From: Janthinobacterium sp. FW305-129
GTDB taxonomy: Bacteria > Pseudomonadota > Gammaproteobacteria > Burkholderiales > Burkholderiaceae_D
Assembly (NCBI RefSeq): GCF_020858115.1
Contig: NZ_JACYMM010000013.1
Coordinates: 62,001-126,000, forward strand
Reading direction: 5' to 3'
Length of the DNA stretch: 64,000 nt
In this document: positions 25,225 through 35,288 of the stretch, piece by piece
Position numbering within the stretch: position 1 is the stretch's first letter
Layout: every line of letters begins with the position of its first letter
Translations under genes and position numbers: made by a program
The notes under the pieces: generated by a model
The model's input: the letters and a program-made list of their open reading frames with translations, nothing else
Database searches by the model: none
Told to the model about the DNA's origin: nothing

Positions 25225-25926
25225 ATGAATAAAGTTTATCCTGACGCCGCCTCGGCGCTGGCCGGTATCGTCCAAGATGGCCAGACCATCGCCGTCGGCG
25301 GCTTCGGCCTGTGCGGCATTCCCGAAGCCCTGATCGGCGCCTTGCGCGATTCGGGCGTGACGGGCCTGACGGCCATTTCCAACAACGCCGGCGTGGATGG
25401 CTTCGGCCTGGGCCAGCTGCTCACCACGCGCCAGATCAAGAAAATGATCGCCTCCTACGTGGGTGAGAACAAGGAGTTCGCGCGCCAGTACCTGGCCGGC
25501 GAACTGGAACTGGAATTCACGCCGCAAGGCACCTTGGCCGAGAAACTGCGCGCCGGCGGCGCCGGCATCCCCGCCTTCTTCACCAAGACGGGCGTGGGCA
25601 CCATCGTTGCCGACGGCAAGGAAATCCGCGAATTCGACGGCGAACAATACGTGATGGAACGCAGCCTCGTGGCCGACGTGGCGCTCGTCAAAGCCTACAT
25701 GGCCGACCGCGCCGGCAACCTGATCTATCGCAAGACGGCGCGCAATTTCAACCCGAACGTGGCCATGGCCGGCAAGATCACCATCGTCGAAGTGGAAAAA
25801 CTGGTCGAAGTGGGCGAGATCGACCCGGACCAGGTGCATACGCCGAGCATCTTCGTGCACCGCATCGTGGTCAACGCGAACCCGGAAAAACGCATCGAGC
25901 AGCGCACCGTGCGCACTGAAGCATAA
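25225..25926 (+). CDS. scoA: Succinyl-CoA:3-ketoacid CoA-transferase subunit A
   Basis: This 233-residue protein has the type I CoA-transferase alpha pattern (VGGFGLCGIPEALIGAL, TKTGVGT, RNFNPNVAMAG). With subunit B it transfers CoA from succinyl-CoA to acetoacetate, allowing use of ketone bodies and polyhydroxybutyrate breakdown products. AGAGGG lies upstream of the ATG. scoB follows 18 bp downstream, and the divergent PAS-LuxR gene is a plausible regulator. Confidence 0.95.
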   Translation: MNKVYPDAASALAGIVQDGQTIAVGGFGLCGIPEALIGALRDSGVTGLTAISNNAGVDGFGLGQLLTTRQIKKMIASYVGENKEFARQYLAGELELEFTPQGTLAEKLRAGGAGIPAFFTKTGVGTIVADGKEIREFDGEQYVMERSLVADVALVKAYMADRAGNLIYRKTARNFNPNVAMAGKITIVEVEKLVEVGEIDPDQVHTPSIFVHRIVVNANPEKRIEQRTVRTEA

Positions 25927-25944
25927 AAGAATACGGAGATTATT

Positions 25945-26595
<651 letters not shown>

Positions 26596-26616
26596 ACGGT
26601 TTGTAGTCTGAAATAG

Positions 26617-26647
26617 AAGGGCGGACAGCGATGTCCGCCCTTTTTTT
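26617..26647 (+). terminator. Terminator of scoAB
   Basis: AAGGGCGGACA (26617-26627) pairs with TGTCCGCCCTT around GCGA and is followed by a T-run to 26647. It reaches into the stop of the convergent DoxX gene. Confidence 0.93.
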
Positions 26648-27056
26648 ATGCGCCCGCCTTGCCGCGCAAGCCGTCGAGGCTGTAGGCGCCGGCGCCCGCT
26701 GCCGCGAAGTACAGGAAGGTGAAACAGTACATCACGGCCATTTCGCCGCCGTTCAGGATCGGCAAAAAGCCGGCCGGCGCATGCGCGATGAAATAGGCGG
26801 CCGCCATCTGGCCCGACAGGATGAAGGCGACGGGGCGCGTGAACAGGCCGAGCAGCAGCAGGGTGCCGCCCACCAGCTCGATGACGCCGGCCGCGCCCAT
26901 CAGGGAAAACAGTTGCAAGCCGTCGAACATGGCCACGTGCGGCGCGCCGAACAGCTTGGCCGTGCCGTGCTGCAGGAAGAGGAAACCGAGGATGATGCGA
27001 AGCAGGCCCAGCAAACGTGGGGACCAGGTGGCGTAGAGTGCGGGCGAGAGGGACAT
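26646..27056 (-). CDS. DoxX-family membrane protein
   Basis: This 136-residue protein has four hydrophobic helices and the DoxX signature (LRIILGFLFLQHGTAKLFG, VIELVGGTLLLLGLFTRP). Members are small inner-membrane proteins linked to redox and stress responses; their biochemical function is mostly unknown. A GGAG ribosome site lies 6 bp before the ATG at 27056. It is a single gene, convergent with scoAB. Confidence 0.88.
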   Translation of the reverse strand: MSLSPALYATWSPRLLGLLRIILGFLFLQHGTAKLFGAPHVAMFDGLQLFSLMGAAGVIELVGGTLLLLGLFTRPVAFILSGQMAAAYFIAHAPAGFLPILNGGEMAVMYCFTFLYFAAAGAGAYSLDGLRGKAGA

Positions 27057-27242
27057 GGGTTACTCCATTCAAAGGTGGATGGTTCGGTGTCAGGCTTGCA
27101 TTAACGCAATGTCATTATGCGGGAGCCTGGCGGCGAACAGTAAGCAGTACTGTAATGGTTTTGCATTCATTGATCATCATGATAAATATTGATGGATGAT
27201 TTACTGTGGGTTGATGATGCGTTAAAACCCGCGCGCAATGAA

Positions 27243-27274
27243 AAAAGCCCCGCGGATCGCTCCGCAGGGCTTTT
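27243..27274 (-). terminator. Terminator of dctA
   Basis: AAAAGCCCCGCGGA pairs with TCCGCAGGGCTTTT (one mismatch) around TCGC. Read leftward the stem is followed by a T-run. It lies 17 bp beyond the dctA stop. Confidence 0.9.
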
Positions 27275-27290
27275 CAATGTTGAGTACCGT

Positions 27291-28592
27291 TTACTTGACG
27301 ATGTTGACGCTCGGCGCAACGTAGGCGTCCTCGGTCGGGTGGGTGGGATGGGCCAGCTCGCTGTGCAGCTTGTCCATGTCCAGTTCTTTTTCCCATTTCG
27401 ATACGACGATGGTGGCCACGCCGTTACCGACGAAGTTGGTCAGCGCGCGGCATTCGCTCATGAAGCGGTCGATGCCCAGGATCAGCGCCATGCCGGCCAC
27501 GGGAATCGTCGGCACCACGGCCAGGGTGGCGGCCAGGGTGATGAAGCCGGCGCCCGTGATGCCGGACGCGCCTTTCGATGTCAGCATCGCCACGCCCAGG
27601 ATGGTGAGCTCTTGCCAGATCGTCAGGTCCGTGTTGGTGGCTTGCGCCACGAACAGGGCGGCCATGGTCATGTAGATATTGGTGCCGTCCAGGTTGAACG
27701 AGTAACCGGTCGGTACGACCAGGCCGACGACTGGCTTGGAGCAGCCCAGGCGCTCGAGTTTCTTCATCAGGGCCGGCAGCGCCGATTCCGACGAGCTCGT
27801 GCCCAGCACGATCAGCAGTTCTTCCTTGATGTACAGCAAGAAGCGGCCGATGGAGAAGCCCGTGTACTTGGCGATCAGGCCCAGCACGACGAAGACGAAC
27901 AGGAAGCAGGTCAGGTAGAACGAACCCATCAGTTTAGCCAGCGGGATCAGCGAAGCCAGGCCGTATTTACCGATGGTAAAGGCCATTGCGCCGAACGCGC
28001 CGATCGGAGCGACTTTCATGATGATGTTGACCATGCCGAAGATGGCATGCGACAGCTCGTCGATCAGCTTGGTGACGGGACGGCCGCGCTCGCCCAGCAG
28101 GGACAGCGAAAAGCCGAACAGGATGGCGATCAACAGCACTTGCAGGATGTCGCCCTTGGCGAAGGCGTCGACGAAGGTCTTCGGGATGATGTTCATCAGG
28201 AAGTCGACGGTGCTCATGCCTTCGGCGTGCGTGTATTGCGCGATCGACTTGGCATCGAGGTGGGCCGGATCGGCGTTGAAGCCGGCGCCCGGTTTCAGGA
28301 TGTTCGCAACCAGCAAGCCGATGGCCAGCGCGAAGGTGGAGACCACTTCGAAGTACAGCAGCGCCTTGCCGCCCACGCGGCCGATCTTCTTGACGTCCTG
28401 CATGCCGGCGATGCCGGAGACCACGGTACAGAAGATCACGGGGGCGATGATCATCTTGATCAGTTTGATAAAGCCGTCGCCCAGCGGTTTCATGTCGACG
28501 GCGTTCGATGGGTAGAACACCCCCAGCAGCACGCCAGCCACGATGGCGAACAGCACCTGCACGTACAGGATTTTATAGAATGGTTTTTTCAC
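27291..28592 (-). CDS. dctA: C4-dicarboxylate transporter DctA, GTG start
   Basis: This protein of about 433 residues belongs to the DAACS (GltP/DctA) family, with typical motifs [17 protein letters not shown], the Ser-rich loop [18 protein letters not shown], and [20 protein letters not shown]. It imports succinate, fumarate and malate with protons or sodium. The GTG at 28592 has AGAGGAGA 6 bp upstream; an in-frame ATG at 28628 lacks such a site. It has its own terminator and is divergent from an alpha/beta hydrolase gene. Confidence 0.95.
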   Translation of the reverse strand: MKKPFYKILYVQVLFAIVAGVLLGVFYPSNAVDMKPLGDGFIKLIKMIIAPVIFCTVVSGIAGMQDVKKIGRVGGKALLYFEVVSTFALAIGLLVANILKPGAGFNADPAHLDAKSIAQYTHAEGMSTVDFLMNIIPKTFVDAFAKGDILQVLLIAILFGFSLSLLGERGRPVTKLIDELSHAIFGMVNIIMKVAPIGAFGAMAFTIGKYGLASLIPLAKLMGSFYLTCFLFVFVVLGLIAKYTGFSIGRFLLYIKEELLIVLGTSSSESALPALMKKLERLGCSKPVVGLVVPTGYSFNLDGTNIYMTMAALFVAQATNTDLTIWQELTILGVAMLTSKGASGITGAGFITLAATLAVVPTIPVAGMALILGIDRFMSECRALTNFVGNGVATIVVSKWEKELDMDKLHSELAHPTHPTEDAYVAPSVNIVK

Positions 28593-28854
28593 GAGCGGTC
28601 TCCTCTTGCGGGTTGATGCTGCGATCATCCGCCCATTGCCGGGCCGGCTCAATTGTGGATAACCGCAGATATGCAGTTTCGCTATATCGGGTATTGCGCC
28701 ATGGCGAGCGTGCCAGTGCAATGCTGCGGCGCAGCATTTCAGCCGCGCGCTTGGAGCATTGCCCGCGCTGCGCTACACTGCCGTAGCGTCGCGCGCGGGA
28801 CATCCCTTGGCAGGCAGAAAGCGGTGCTCTTTTTATATCGAATAAGGAAATCGA
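28593..28854. promoter_or_regulatory. Divergent region between dctA and the alpha/beta hydrolase gene
   Basis: This 262-bp region contains no gene. It holds a perfect hairpin AATGCTGC/GCAGCATT with loop GGC (28720-28738) and the palindrome GCGCCATGGCG just before it. It should contain both divergent promoters; none is marked with confidence. Confidence 0.4.
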
Positions 28855-29736
28855 ATGATCGAAGCGAGCATCAAATCCGTCCAGTGCATCTCCCCCGCAG
28901 GCCTGCACACCATGTCGTACAAGGAGTGGGGCGCACCCGACAATCCGAACGTGCTCGTCTGCGCCCATGGCGTGACGCGCGTGGCGGACGACTTCGACAA
29001 CCTGGCGCGCGCCATGGCCAGCGATTACCGCGTGATCTGCCCCGACGTGGTGGGGCGCGGGCGCTCGGGCTGGCTGGCCAACCCCCAGTTTTACCGCGTG
29101 CCGCAATATGTGAGCGACATGGTGACGCTGCTGGCGCGCGTGCTGGCCAACGGCGAGCGCCAGACGGTGGACTGGTTCGGCACCTCGATGGGCGGCTTGA
29201 TTGGCCTGGGCCTGGCTTCGTTGCCCAACAGCCCGATCAGCAAGCTGGTCCTGAACGATATCGGCCCGACCCTGGCGCCGGAAGCCTTGCAGCGCATCGG
29301 CGACTACATCGGCCAGGACTTGCGTTTCGAAACCTTCGAGCAGGGCGCCAAATTTGTGCGTGACGTGTCCGCCAGCTTCGGCCCGCACACGGATGCGGAA
29401 TGGCATAAACTGGCGGTGGATGTGTTGCGGCAAGACAAGGATGGCCATTGGCGCCGCCACTATGATATGGGACTGGCTATGCCGTTCCGCTCGGCAACGC
29501 CGGAATCGGCGGCCAGCGACGAAGCCATGCTGTGGGCCGCGTATGATGCCGTGCGCTGCCCCACCTTGCTGGTGCGCGGCTCGGAATCCGATCTGCTGTC
29601 GCACGCGACGGCGCAGATCATGCTGGGCCGTGGGCCGAAGGCGGAACTGGTGGAAATCGAAGGCGTGGGCCATGCGCCCACTTTCGTTCACGACGACCAG
29701 ATCGCCATCGCGCGCAAGTTTTTGCTGGGCAAGTAA
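28855..29736 (+). CDS. Alpha/beta-fold hydrolase
   Basis: This 293-residue hydrolase has its nucleophile Ser111 in the elbow FGTSMGG, the acid in GSESDLL, the His in VGHAPTF near the C-terminus, and the oxyanion HG in CAHGVTR. No signal peptide is seen, so it is cytoplasmic. AAGGAAA precedes the ATG. The substrate cannot be told; esters, lactones or C-C bonds are all possible. It is followed by ridA and relA on the same strand. Confidence 0.85.
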   Translation: MIEASIKSVQCISPAGLHTMSYKEWGAPDNPNVLVCAHGVTRVADDFDNLARAMASDYRVICPDVVGRGRSGWLANPQFYRVPQYVSDMVTLLARVLANGERQTVDWFGTSMGGLIGLGLASLPNSPISKLVLNDIGPTLAPEALQRIGDYIGQDLRFETFEQGAKFVRDVSASFGPHTDAEWHKLAVDVLRQDKDGHWRRHYDMGLAMPFRSATPESAASDEAMLWAAYDAVRCPTLLVRGSESDLLSHATAQIMLGRGPKAELVEIEGVGHAPTFVHDDQIAIARKFLLGK

Positions 29737-29790
29737 TCACATATCAAGCGATACCGCTGTACAGATTTTGAAACAACCGAAAGAAGAAGC

Positions 29791-30141
29791 ATGGAAATTA
29801 CACGATTGCACGTAGGCAAACGCCTCTCCGAAGTAGCGATACACAACAACACCATCTACCTGGCGGGCCAGATCGCGGAAGACACCACCCAGGGCATCGT
29901 CGGCCAGACGCGCGAAGTGCTGGGCCACGTCGACCGTTTGCTGATGGAAGCGGGCAGCGACAAGACCTGCATCCTGTCGTGCCAGATCTACATCGCCGAC
30001 ATGAAGGATTTCGACGGCATGAATGAAGTGTGGGACGACTGGGTCGCCTCCGGCCACACGCCGCCGCGCGCCACGGTGGAAGCGAAACTGGCCAATCCGG
30101 CTTGCCTGGTGGAAATTGTCATCATCGCTGCAGAACGCTAA
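29791..30141 (+). CDS. RidA/YjgF/YER057c-family protein
   Basis: This 116-residue protein shows the family pattern: IYLAGQIAEDT, GQTREVLGHVDRLLMEAGSD and the C-terminal PPRATVEAKLANPACLVEI with the conserved Arg. RidA proteins hydrolyse reactive enamines and imines from PLP enzymes; this divergent subgroup may have another role. It sits 54 bp after the hydrolase gene and 40 bp before relA. Confidence 0.88.
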   Translation: MEITRLHVGKRLSEVAIHNNTIYLAGQIAEDTTQGIVGQTREVLGHVDRLLMEAGSDKTCILSCQIYIADMKDFDGMNEVWDDWVASGHTPPRATVEAKLANPACLVEIVIIAAER

Positions 30142-30181
30142 GTTATTCAGTTATTGAGTTGTTAAGTTTATAAGGTATCAC

Positions 30182-32434
30182 ATGGTTTCCATCTCGGCCC
30201 CGAATAGCGCCACCTCGGAACAACTGGTAGAGGGCTTGAGTGCGCCGGACAGCGCGCGCGTGCTGGATGCGCTCGCGTATGCCACCGCGGCGTATGGCGA
30301 CAAGCAGACCTTTGCCGGCCGCTCCGCGCTGGAGTTCGCCATCGGCGTGGCCACCACCCTGGCGTTCCTGCGCAGCGATGCGGAAACACGCATCGCCGGC
30401 CTGATGTTCGAGCTGACCTTGCTGGAACCGGACACGGCGGCCGACATCGAACCGCGCTTCGGCAAGCAGGTGTGCGACCTGGCAACAGGCGTGCGCCAGC
30501 TGATCCGTTTGCGCGCGCTGACCCAGGCGCAGCACGGCGGCGCTGGAGGTCGCGGCAAGAATGCGGCGCAGCAAGCCGTGGCCCAGGTGGAAACCTTGCG
30601 CAAGATGCTGCTGGCGATGGCGTCCGACATGCGTGTCGTGCTGGTGCGCCTGGCCGCCTGCGTGACGACCTTGCGTTACTTTGCCGACTTGAAGCTGTTC
30701 AATGAAATGACGCGCGAATACGGCAAGGAAACCCTGGATTTGTACGCGCCGCTGGCCAACCGCCTCGGCATCTGGCAATTGAAGTGGGAACTGGAAGATT
30801 TGTCGTTCCGCTTCATCGAACCGGAAGCGTATAAACGCATCGCCAAGATGCTGGAAGAAAAGCGCATGATGCGCGAGGGCTTCGTGTCCTCGGCGATTTT
30901 GCGCCTGCAGACGGAACTGGCTTCGGCCGGTATCCAGGCGGAAGTATTTGGCCGCCCGAAACACATTTACAGCATCTGGAACAAGATGCGCGGCAAGGAG
31001 CTGGACTTTACGGCCCTGTACGACGTGCGCGCCTTCCGCGTCATCGTTGCCGACGTGAAAACTTGCTACACGGTGCTGGGCGTGGTCCACAATATCTGGA
31101 CCCCCATCCCGAAAGAATTCGACGATTACATTTCGCGCCCGAAACCGAACGGTTACCAGTCGCTGCACACGGTGGTGACGGCCGAGGATGGCCGCCCGCT
31201 GGAAGTGCAAATCCGCACGAATGAAATGCACAGCTTTGCCGAATACGGCGTGGCTGCGCACTGGCGCTACAAGGAAGAGGGCGGCTCGAACTTTGCCGGC
31301 CAGAAATACGACGAAAAGATCGCCTGGCTGCGCCAGTTGCTGGCGTGGAAAACGGAAGTGGCCGACGCCGTCGTGGGCCAGGAAGAAATCCAGCGCGAAT
31401 GGGTGGAAAAGCTGAAATCGGCCACCCTGGACGACCGCATCTTCGTCATGACGCCGCAGGCGCGCGTGCTGGAATTGCCCGTGGGCGCCACGCCCGTCGA
31501 TTTTGCGTACCACCTGCACACGGACGTGGGCCATCGCTGCCGCGGCGCCAAGGTCGACGGCATCATGGTGCCCCTGAATACGCAATTGAAGAACGGCCAG
31601 ACCTGCGAAATCATCACGGCCAAGGGTGCACCGGGCACGGCCGGGCCGTCGCGCGACTGGCTCAGCGCCGGCTATGCCGTCAGCACGCGCACGCGCTCGA
31701 AAATCCGCGCCTGGTTCCACGCCATCGACATGCAGGAAACCCTGGCCCACGGCCGCGCGCTGGTGGAAAAGTCGCTGCAGCGCGAAGGCAAGACGGCCGT
31801 CAACCTCGAAGCGCTGGCACAAAAGCTGGGCTTTGCGAAAGTTGACGAACTTTTCTTGTCTGTCGGCAAGGATGAATTCAGTCTGCGCCACGTGGAGCAG
31901 GCGCTGCACGACAATGGCGAAGTGGTGGTGCCGGAAGACGCCGTGCTGGTGGGCAAGAGCCGCGCTTCCAGCGTGGAACAGGGCGCCAAGTCCGGCGTGC
32001 TGGTGGTCGGTACCGAGGGCTTGATGACGGTGCTGGCCAAGTGCTGCAAGCCGGCGCCGCCGGACAGCATCGTCGGCTTTGTGACGCGCGGCAAGGGCGT
32101 CTCCATCCACCGCGCCACGTGTAAAAACTTCGAGGAAATGCGCGCCAAGTCGCCCGAACGCGTGATTTTTACCGAGTGGGGCAGCACGGGCGGCCACGAC
32201 ACCGTGTATCCGGTCGACATTTTTATCCTGGCTGGCGACCGCCAGGGCTTGCTGCGCGACATCTCCGAAATCTTTTCGCGAGAGAAGATCAACGTGATCG
32301 GCGTCAACACCCAAAGCGCCAAGGGCCAGGCCCGCATGACGTTTACGGCCGAGATCAGCTCGACGGCGCAGTTGTTAAAAGCCTTGAATGTGATCAAGGA
32401 TGTGAGTGGCGTGCTGGAGGCCCGTCGCAGCTAG
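30182..32434 (+). CDS. relA: GTP pyrophosphokinase RelA
   Basis: This 750-residue RSH protein has a degenerate N-terminal pseudo-hydrolase domain (FELTLLEP where a hydrolase would carry HD). It is followed by an intact synthetase domain (GRPKHIYSIWNKM, YDVRAFRV, EFDDYISRPKPNGYQSLHT), TGS (about 425-490), a zinc-finger/CC-type region with AKCCKPAPPD, and a C-terminal ACT domain. It makes (p)ppGpp on stalled ribosomes. The EFDD motif and lost HD residues mark it as RelA rather than bifunctional SpoT. The repeat at 32461-32580 lies just past its stop, but on the opposite strand. Confidence 0.95.
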   Translation: MVSISAPNSATSEQLVEGLSAPDSARVLDALAYATAAYGDKQTFAGRSALEFAIGVATTLAFLRSDAETRIAGLMFELTLLEPDTAADIEPRFGKQVCDLATGVRQLIRLRALTQAQHGGAGGRGKNAAQQAVAQVETLRKMLLAMASDMRVVLVRLAACVTTLRYFADLKLFNEMTREYGKETLDLYAPLANRLGIWQLKWELEDLSFRFIEPEAYKRIAKMLEEKRMMREGFVSSAILRLQTELASAGIQAEVFGRPKHIYSIWNKMRGKELDFTALYDVRAFRVIVADVKTCYTVLGVVHNIWTPIPKEFDDYISRPKPNGYQSLHTVVTAEDGRPLEVQIRTNEMHSFAEYGVAAHWRYKEEGGSNFAGQKYDEKIAWLRQLLAWKTEVADAVVGQEEIQREWVEKLKSATLDDRIFVMTPQARVLELPVGATPVDFAYHLHTDVGHRCRGAKVDGIMVPLNTQLKNGQTCEIITAKGAPGTAGPSRDWLSAGYAVSTRTRSKIRAWFHAIDMQETLAHGRALVEKSLQREGKTAVNLEALAQKLGFAKVDELFLSVGKDEFSLRHVEQALHDNGEVVVPEDAVLVGKSRASSVEQGAKSGVLVVGTEGLMTVLAKCCKPAPPDSIVGFVTRGKGVSIHRATCKNFEEMRAKSPERVIFTEWGSTGGHDTVYPVDIFILAGDRQGLLRDISEIFSREKINVIGVNTQSAKGQARMTFTAEISSTAQLLKALNVIKDVSGVLEARRS

Positions 32435-32460
32435 CGCTTTTGGGGGGTGTCCAGAGTAAC

Positions 32461-32580
32461 AACACCTGATAAAACCGTAGCGAGCGTCAGTGATTTGTGG
32501 CCGAGAAGCGCAACCGTGCTGAAGCACGGTGAGCATCGCCGGCCGCAAAGCGCGACGCGCAGTAGGTTTGATCAGGTGTT
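32461..32580 (-). repeat. Dispersed structured repeat, copy C (between relA and the CDF gene)
   Basis: This 120-bp element has 16-bp arms: AACACCTGATAAAACC (32461-32476) and GGTTTGATCAGGTGTT (32565-32580), 15 of 16 pairing. The central hairpin is ACCGTGC/GCACGGT with a 4-base loop (32513-32530). Read on the minus strand it shows the family blocks CTACTGCGCGTCG, TGCGCTTCTCGGCC and GCTCGCTACG. The arm at 32565-32580 supplies the stop codon and last two codons of the CDF gene. It may also serve as a bidirectional terminator for the convergent pair. Confidence 0.85.
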
Positions 32581-33513
32581 TTCGTGCAAGCCCGCCATCG
32601 TGGCCGTCTCCGGCTGCAGGGTGATGTGGTCGATGCCATGCTTGGCCAGCAGCATCTTCTTGATCGCGCGCAATACCTTTGGCCAATGGTCGAGGTGCTC
32701 GATCTCCACGTGGCCGATCAGGGCCGGCTGGCCCGGCGACATGTCCCACACATGCAGATCGTGCACGGCGATCACGCCGTCCACTTGCTCCACGTCCGCG
32801 CCCACTTCGATGTAGTCGATATGCAGGGGCACGCCTTCCATCAGGAAGTGGTAAGACTCCTTCAAGACCCCGAAGGTGGATTTCAGGATCAGCAGCGATA
32901 CCAGCACGGACAGCAGCGGGTCGATCTGCATCCAGCCCGTAAAGTAAATCACGGCGCCCGCGACGATGGCGGCGACGGAGCCGAGCAAATCGCCCATCAC
33001 GTGCACGAGGGCGGCGCGCGTATTCACGCTTTGCTTGTCCTTGGACAATACCCACGCCACCACCACGTTGATCGCCAGGCCGATGAAGGCGACGATGAAG
33101 ACCATGCCGCCCTTGACGGGTTGCGGGGCGGAAAAACGCAGCACGGCTTCATAGCAGATCCAGCCCACCACGCACAGCATGGCCAGGCCGTTGACGAAGG
33201 CGGCCAGCGCCTCGGCGCGGCCGAAGCCGAATGAGTGGCGCGGCGAGGGCGGGCGGCGCGCGATCAGTTGCGCCAGCAGGGCCAGGCCCAGCGCGGCCGC
33301 GTCCGTGACCATGTGGCCCGCGTCGGAAATCAGCGCAAGCGAATTGGAAAGGAAGCCGGCCGCCACCTCGATGCCGGCAAACGACAGGGTCAGCCCCAGC
33401 GCCCACGCAAGGATGCTCTGGCTGCGCCCCTCGAACGAGTGTGTGTGCTTGGCGTCGCCCTTCAGGTGGGCGTGCAAATGGGTGGCGTCGTGATCGGTGT
33501 GCGTCGGCTGCAT
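32572..33513 (-). CDS. Cation diffusion facilitator (CzcD/ZitB-like metal exporter)
   Basis: This 313-residue protein has a His-rich cytoplasmic N-terminus (HTDHDATHLHAHLKGD), six membrane segments with the metal site motifs SDAGHMVTD and HVMGDLLGS, and a C-terminal regulatory domain (about 215-300). Such proteins export Zn, Co or Cd by proton antiport. The last codons (ENT-stop) run into the arm of the structured repeat, so the C-terminus may have been altered when the repeat was inserted. The metal cannot be decided from sequence. Confidence 0.9.
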   Translation of the reverse strand: MQPTHTDHDATHLHAHLKGDAKHTHSFEGRSQSILAWALGLTLSFAGIEVAAGFLSNSLALISDAGHMVTDAAALGLALLAQLIARRPPSPRHSFGFGRAEALAAFVNGLAMLCVVGWICYEAVLRFSAPQPVKGGMVFIVAFIGLAINVVVAWVLSKDKQSVNTRAALVHVMGDLLGSVAAIVAGAVIYFTGWMQIDPLLSVLVSLLILKSTFGVLKESYHFLMEGVPLHIDYIEVGADVEQVDGVIAVHDLHVWDMSPGQPALIGHVEIEHLDHWPKVLRAIKKMLLAKHGIDHITLQPETATMAGLHENT

Positions 33514-33579
33514 GGAATGCTTTGTGGAATGAGGTTGCCGTCAGTGTAATTGAAAAGCAACAACATAGGCGGCACGACA

Positions 33580-33614
33580 AAAAACCTGCAGGCCCGGAGG
33601 CGCTGCAGGTTTTT
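33580..33614 (-). terminator. Terminator between pirin and the CDF gene
   Basis: AAAAACCTGCAG (from 33580) pairs with CTGCAGGTTTTT (to 33614) around a GC-rich loop. T-runs on both strands make it bidirectional; its main use is to end the leftward azoR-pirin transcript. Confidence 0.88.
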
Positions 33615-33629
33615 GCTGGTACACGTCAG

Positions 33630-34505
33630 TTACTGCGCGGCAGTCTCGCCAAACTTGCCTTCGCGGAAATCCTGTACGGCCTGGAATACTTCCGCCTGGG
33701 TATTCATGACAAACGGGCCATACTGCGCGATGGGCTCGTTCAAGGGCTGGCCGGCGACGAGGATCACGCGGCCGCCTTCCGGTGCTTCGATGCGCACGCC
33801 GTCGCTGCCTGGCGTATTGGCGAAGATGGCCATGCGCAGGGCGGGCACGGCCTTGCCGTCCACCTGCACCTCGCCACGGAAGGTGTACAGGAAGGCGTTA
33901 TGGCCTGGCGGCAAGGGCTGCTCGAAGCTGCTGCCTGCCGGCAAGTCGATATCGAGATACAGCGGTTCCGTCAGCTCGCGCTGCACGGCGCCCTTCACGC
34001 CATGGCTGGTCCCCGCGATCACTTGCACGGCCACGCCCGCGTCCGTCGTGTAGCGGGGAATTTCGCTGCTCGTGAAATCGCGGTACCACGGCGTGCGCAT
34101 CTTGTCGCGCGCGGGCAGGTTCAGCCACAGCTGAAAACCTTCCATTACGCCTTCTTCCTGCTCCGGCATTTCCGAGTGGATCACGCCGCTGCCGGCCGTC
34201 ATCCATTGCACGCCGCCCGAGGTCAGCAAGCCTTCGTGGCCCGCGCTGTCCTTGTGGCGCATGCGCCCCGTGATCATGTACGAGACCGTCTCGAAACCGC
34301 GGTGCGGGTGTTCGGGGAAGCCGGCGATATAGTCGTTCGGCTTGTCGCTGGCAAAGTTGTCGAGCATCAAAAACGGGTCAAGGCGGCGCTGCAGCTGCTG
34401 CGTCAATACGCGGTTGATCTTCACGCCGGCGCCATCCATGACGGCCTGGCCGGCGATCACGCGCTCGACGGCGCGCGGTTTGTTGACGGTGGTGATGTCG
34501 CTCAT
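33630..34505 (-). CDS. Pirin-family cupin protein
   Basis: This 291-residue bicupin has the pirin N-terminal signature: FLMLDNFASDKPNDYIAGFP, then HPHRGFETVSYMITG and the GSGVIHSEMPEQE metal-site region. Family members include quercetinases and iron-dependent redox-responsive cofactors. The ATG at 34505 is preceded by AGGAGAG; an upstream in-frame start at 34553 has no such site. It lies 57 bp downstream of azoR on the same strand, probably in one transcript controlled by the divergent LysR gene. Confidence 0.9.
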   Translation of the reverse strand: MSDITTVNKPRAVERVIAGQAVMDGAGVKINRVLTQQLQRRLDPFLMLDNFASDKPNDYIAGFPEHPHRGFETVSYMITGRMRHKDSAGHEGLLTSGGVQWMTAGSGVIHSEMPEQEEGVMEGFQLWLNLPARDKMRTPWYRDFTSSEIPRYTTDAGVAVQVIAGTSHGVKGAVQRELTEPLYLDIDLPAGSSFEQPLPPGHNAFLYTFRGEVQVDGKAVPALRMAIFANTPGSDGVRIEAPEGGRVILVAGQPLNEPIAQYGPFVMNTQAEVFQAVQDFREGKFGETAAQ

Positions 34506-34562
34506 TGTTCTCTCCTCTAGGCCAGGACGGCGCCAGTGCGCCGCCCCTTTCACTGCTGGGAA

Positions 34563-35162
34563 TTACACCAGGATCGCGTTGATCTCGGCATCGGCTTGCG
34601 CCTGCGCCTTGGCCACGGCTTCCGGACCCATGCCCATGCCTTCCGAATACACGTATTGCACGTCGGTCATGCCCAGGAAGCCGAACATGGTGTTCAGGTA
34701 GGGCACCTGGCTGTCGTTGGCGCTGTCGCGGTGCAAGCCGCCGCGGGACAGGCCCACGTAGACTTTCTTGCCGGTCAAGAGGCCAACCGGGCCGTTTTCC
34801 GTGTACTTGAAGGTGACGTTGGCGCGGGCAATCGCGTCGAACCAGCTTTTCAGCTGCACGGTGATGCCGAAGTTGTACATGGGCGCGCCGATGACGATGA
34901 CGTCGGCGGCCTGCACTTGCGCAATCAGCGCGTCGTCGAGGGCGATGCGCGCCGCCTGTTCCGGCGTACGCTTGTCGGCCGGGGTGAACAGCGCTTGCAG
35001 GGTCGGCTCGTCGAGCACGGGGTGCGGCTGGGCAGCCAGGTCGCGGCGCGCCACGGTGGCGCCAGGGTTGGCGGCTTGCACGCGGGCAACGATGGCGTCA
35101 GCCAGGCGGGTCGAGGCGGAACCGGTGCTGCGGGCGCTGGAATTGATTTGCAGGATGTTCAT
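34563..35162 (-). CDS. azoR: FMN-dependent NADH-azoreductase AzoR
   Basis: This 199-residue flavodoxin-fold protein has the FMN-binding [15 protein letters not shown] near residues 8-22, [17 protein letters not shown], and LSRGGLHR. AzoR reduces azo dyes and quinones with NADH and protects against thiol stress. Its length is normal. It is divergent from a LysR regulator 126 bp away and followed by the pirin gene, a common quinone-response arrangement. Confidence 0.93.
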   Translation of the reverse strand: MNILQINSSARSTGSASTRLADAIVARVQAANPGATVARRDLAAQPHPVLDEPTLQALFTPADKRTPEQAARIALDDALIAQVQAADVIVIGAPMYNFGITVQLKSWFDAIARANVTFKYTENGPVGLLTGKKVYVGLSRGGLHRDSANDSQVPYLNTMFGFLGMTDVQYVYSEGMGMGPEAVAKAQAQADAEINAILV

Positions 35163-35207
35163 CTTGTTTTCTCCGTTGTGAGGTGTCTTGCGATGGATGA
35201 ACTATAG

Positions 35208-35221
35208 CAATTCCAAAATTG
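35208..35221. promoter_or_regulatory. Candidate LysR-type operator in the azoR-lysR divergent region
   Basis: CAATTCCAAAATTG (arms CAATT/AATTG) is an AT-rich dyad in a GC-rich genome, located between the divergent azoR and LysR genes. It fits the T-N11-A style of LysR-family sites. Confidence 0.4.
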
Positions 35222-35288
35222 ATGCGGAAGCCGTTAAAATGGATAACATTAATCCACTCATGGAACAATTGAGTTTACAGGTAAATAT

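Noticed and set aside
28720..28738. Hairpin AATGCTGC/GCAGCATT between dctA and the hydrolase as a fourth copy of the structured repeat
   Set aside because: It lacks the shared blocks CTACTGCGC, TGCGCTTCTC and GCTCGCTACG in order and has no paired outer arms.
30182..30600. Bifunctional (p)ppGpp synthetase/hydrolase for the RSH protein
   Set aside because: The HD residues needed for hydrolysis are missing while the synthetase EFDD motif is intact, as in RelA.
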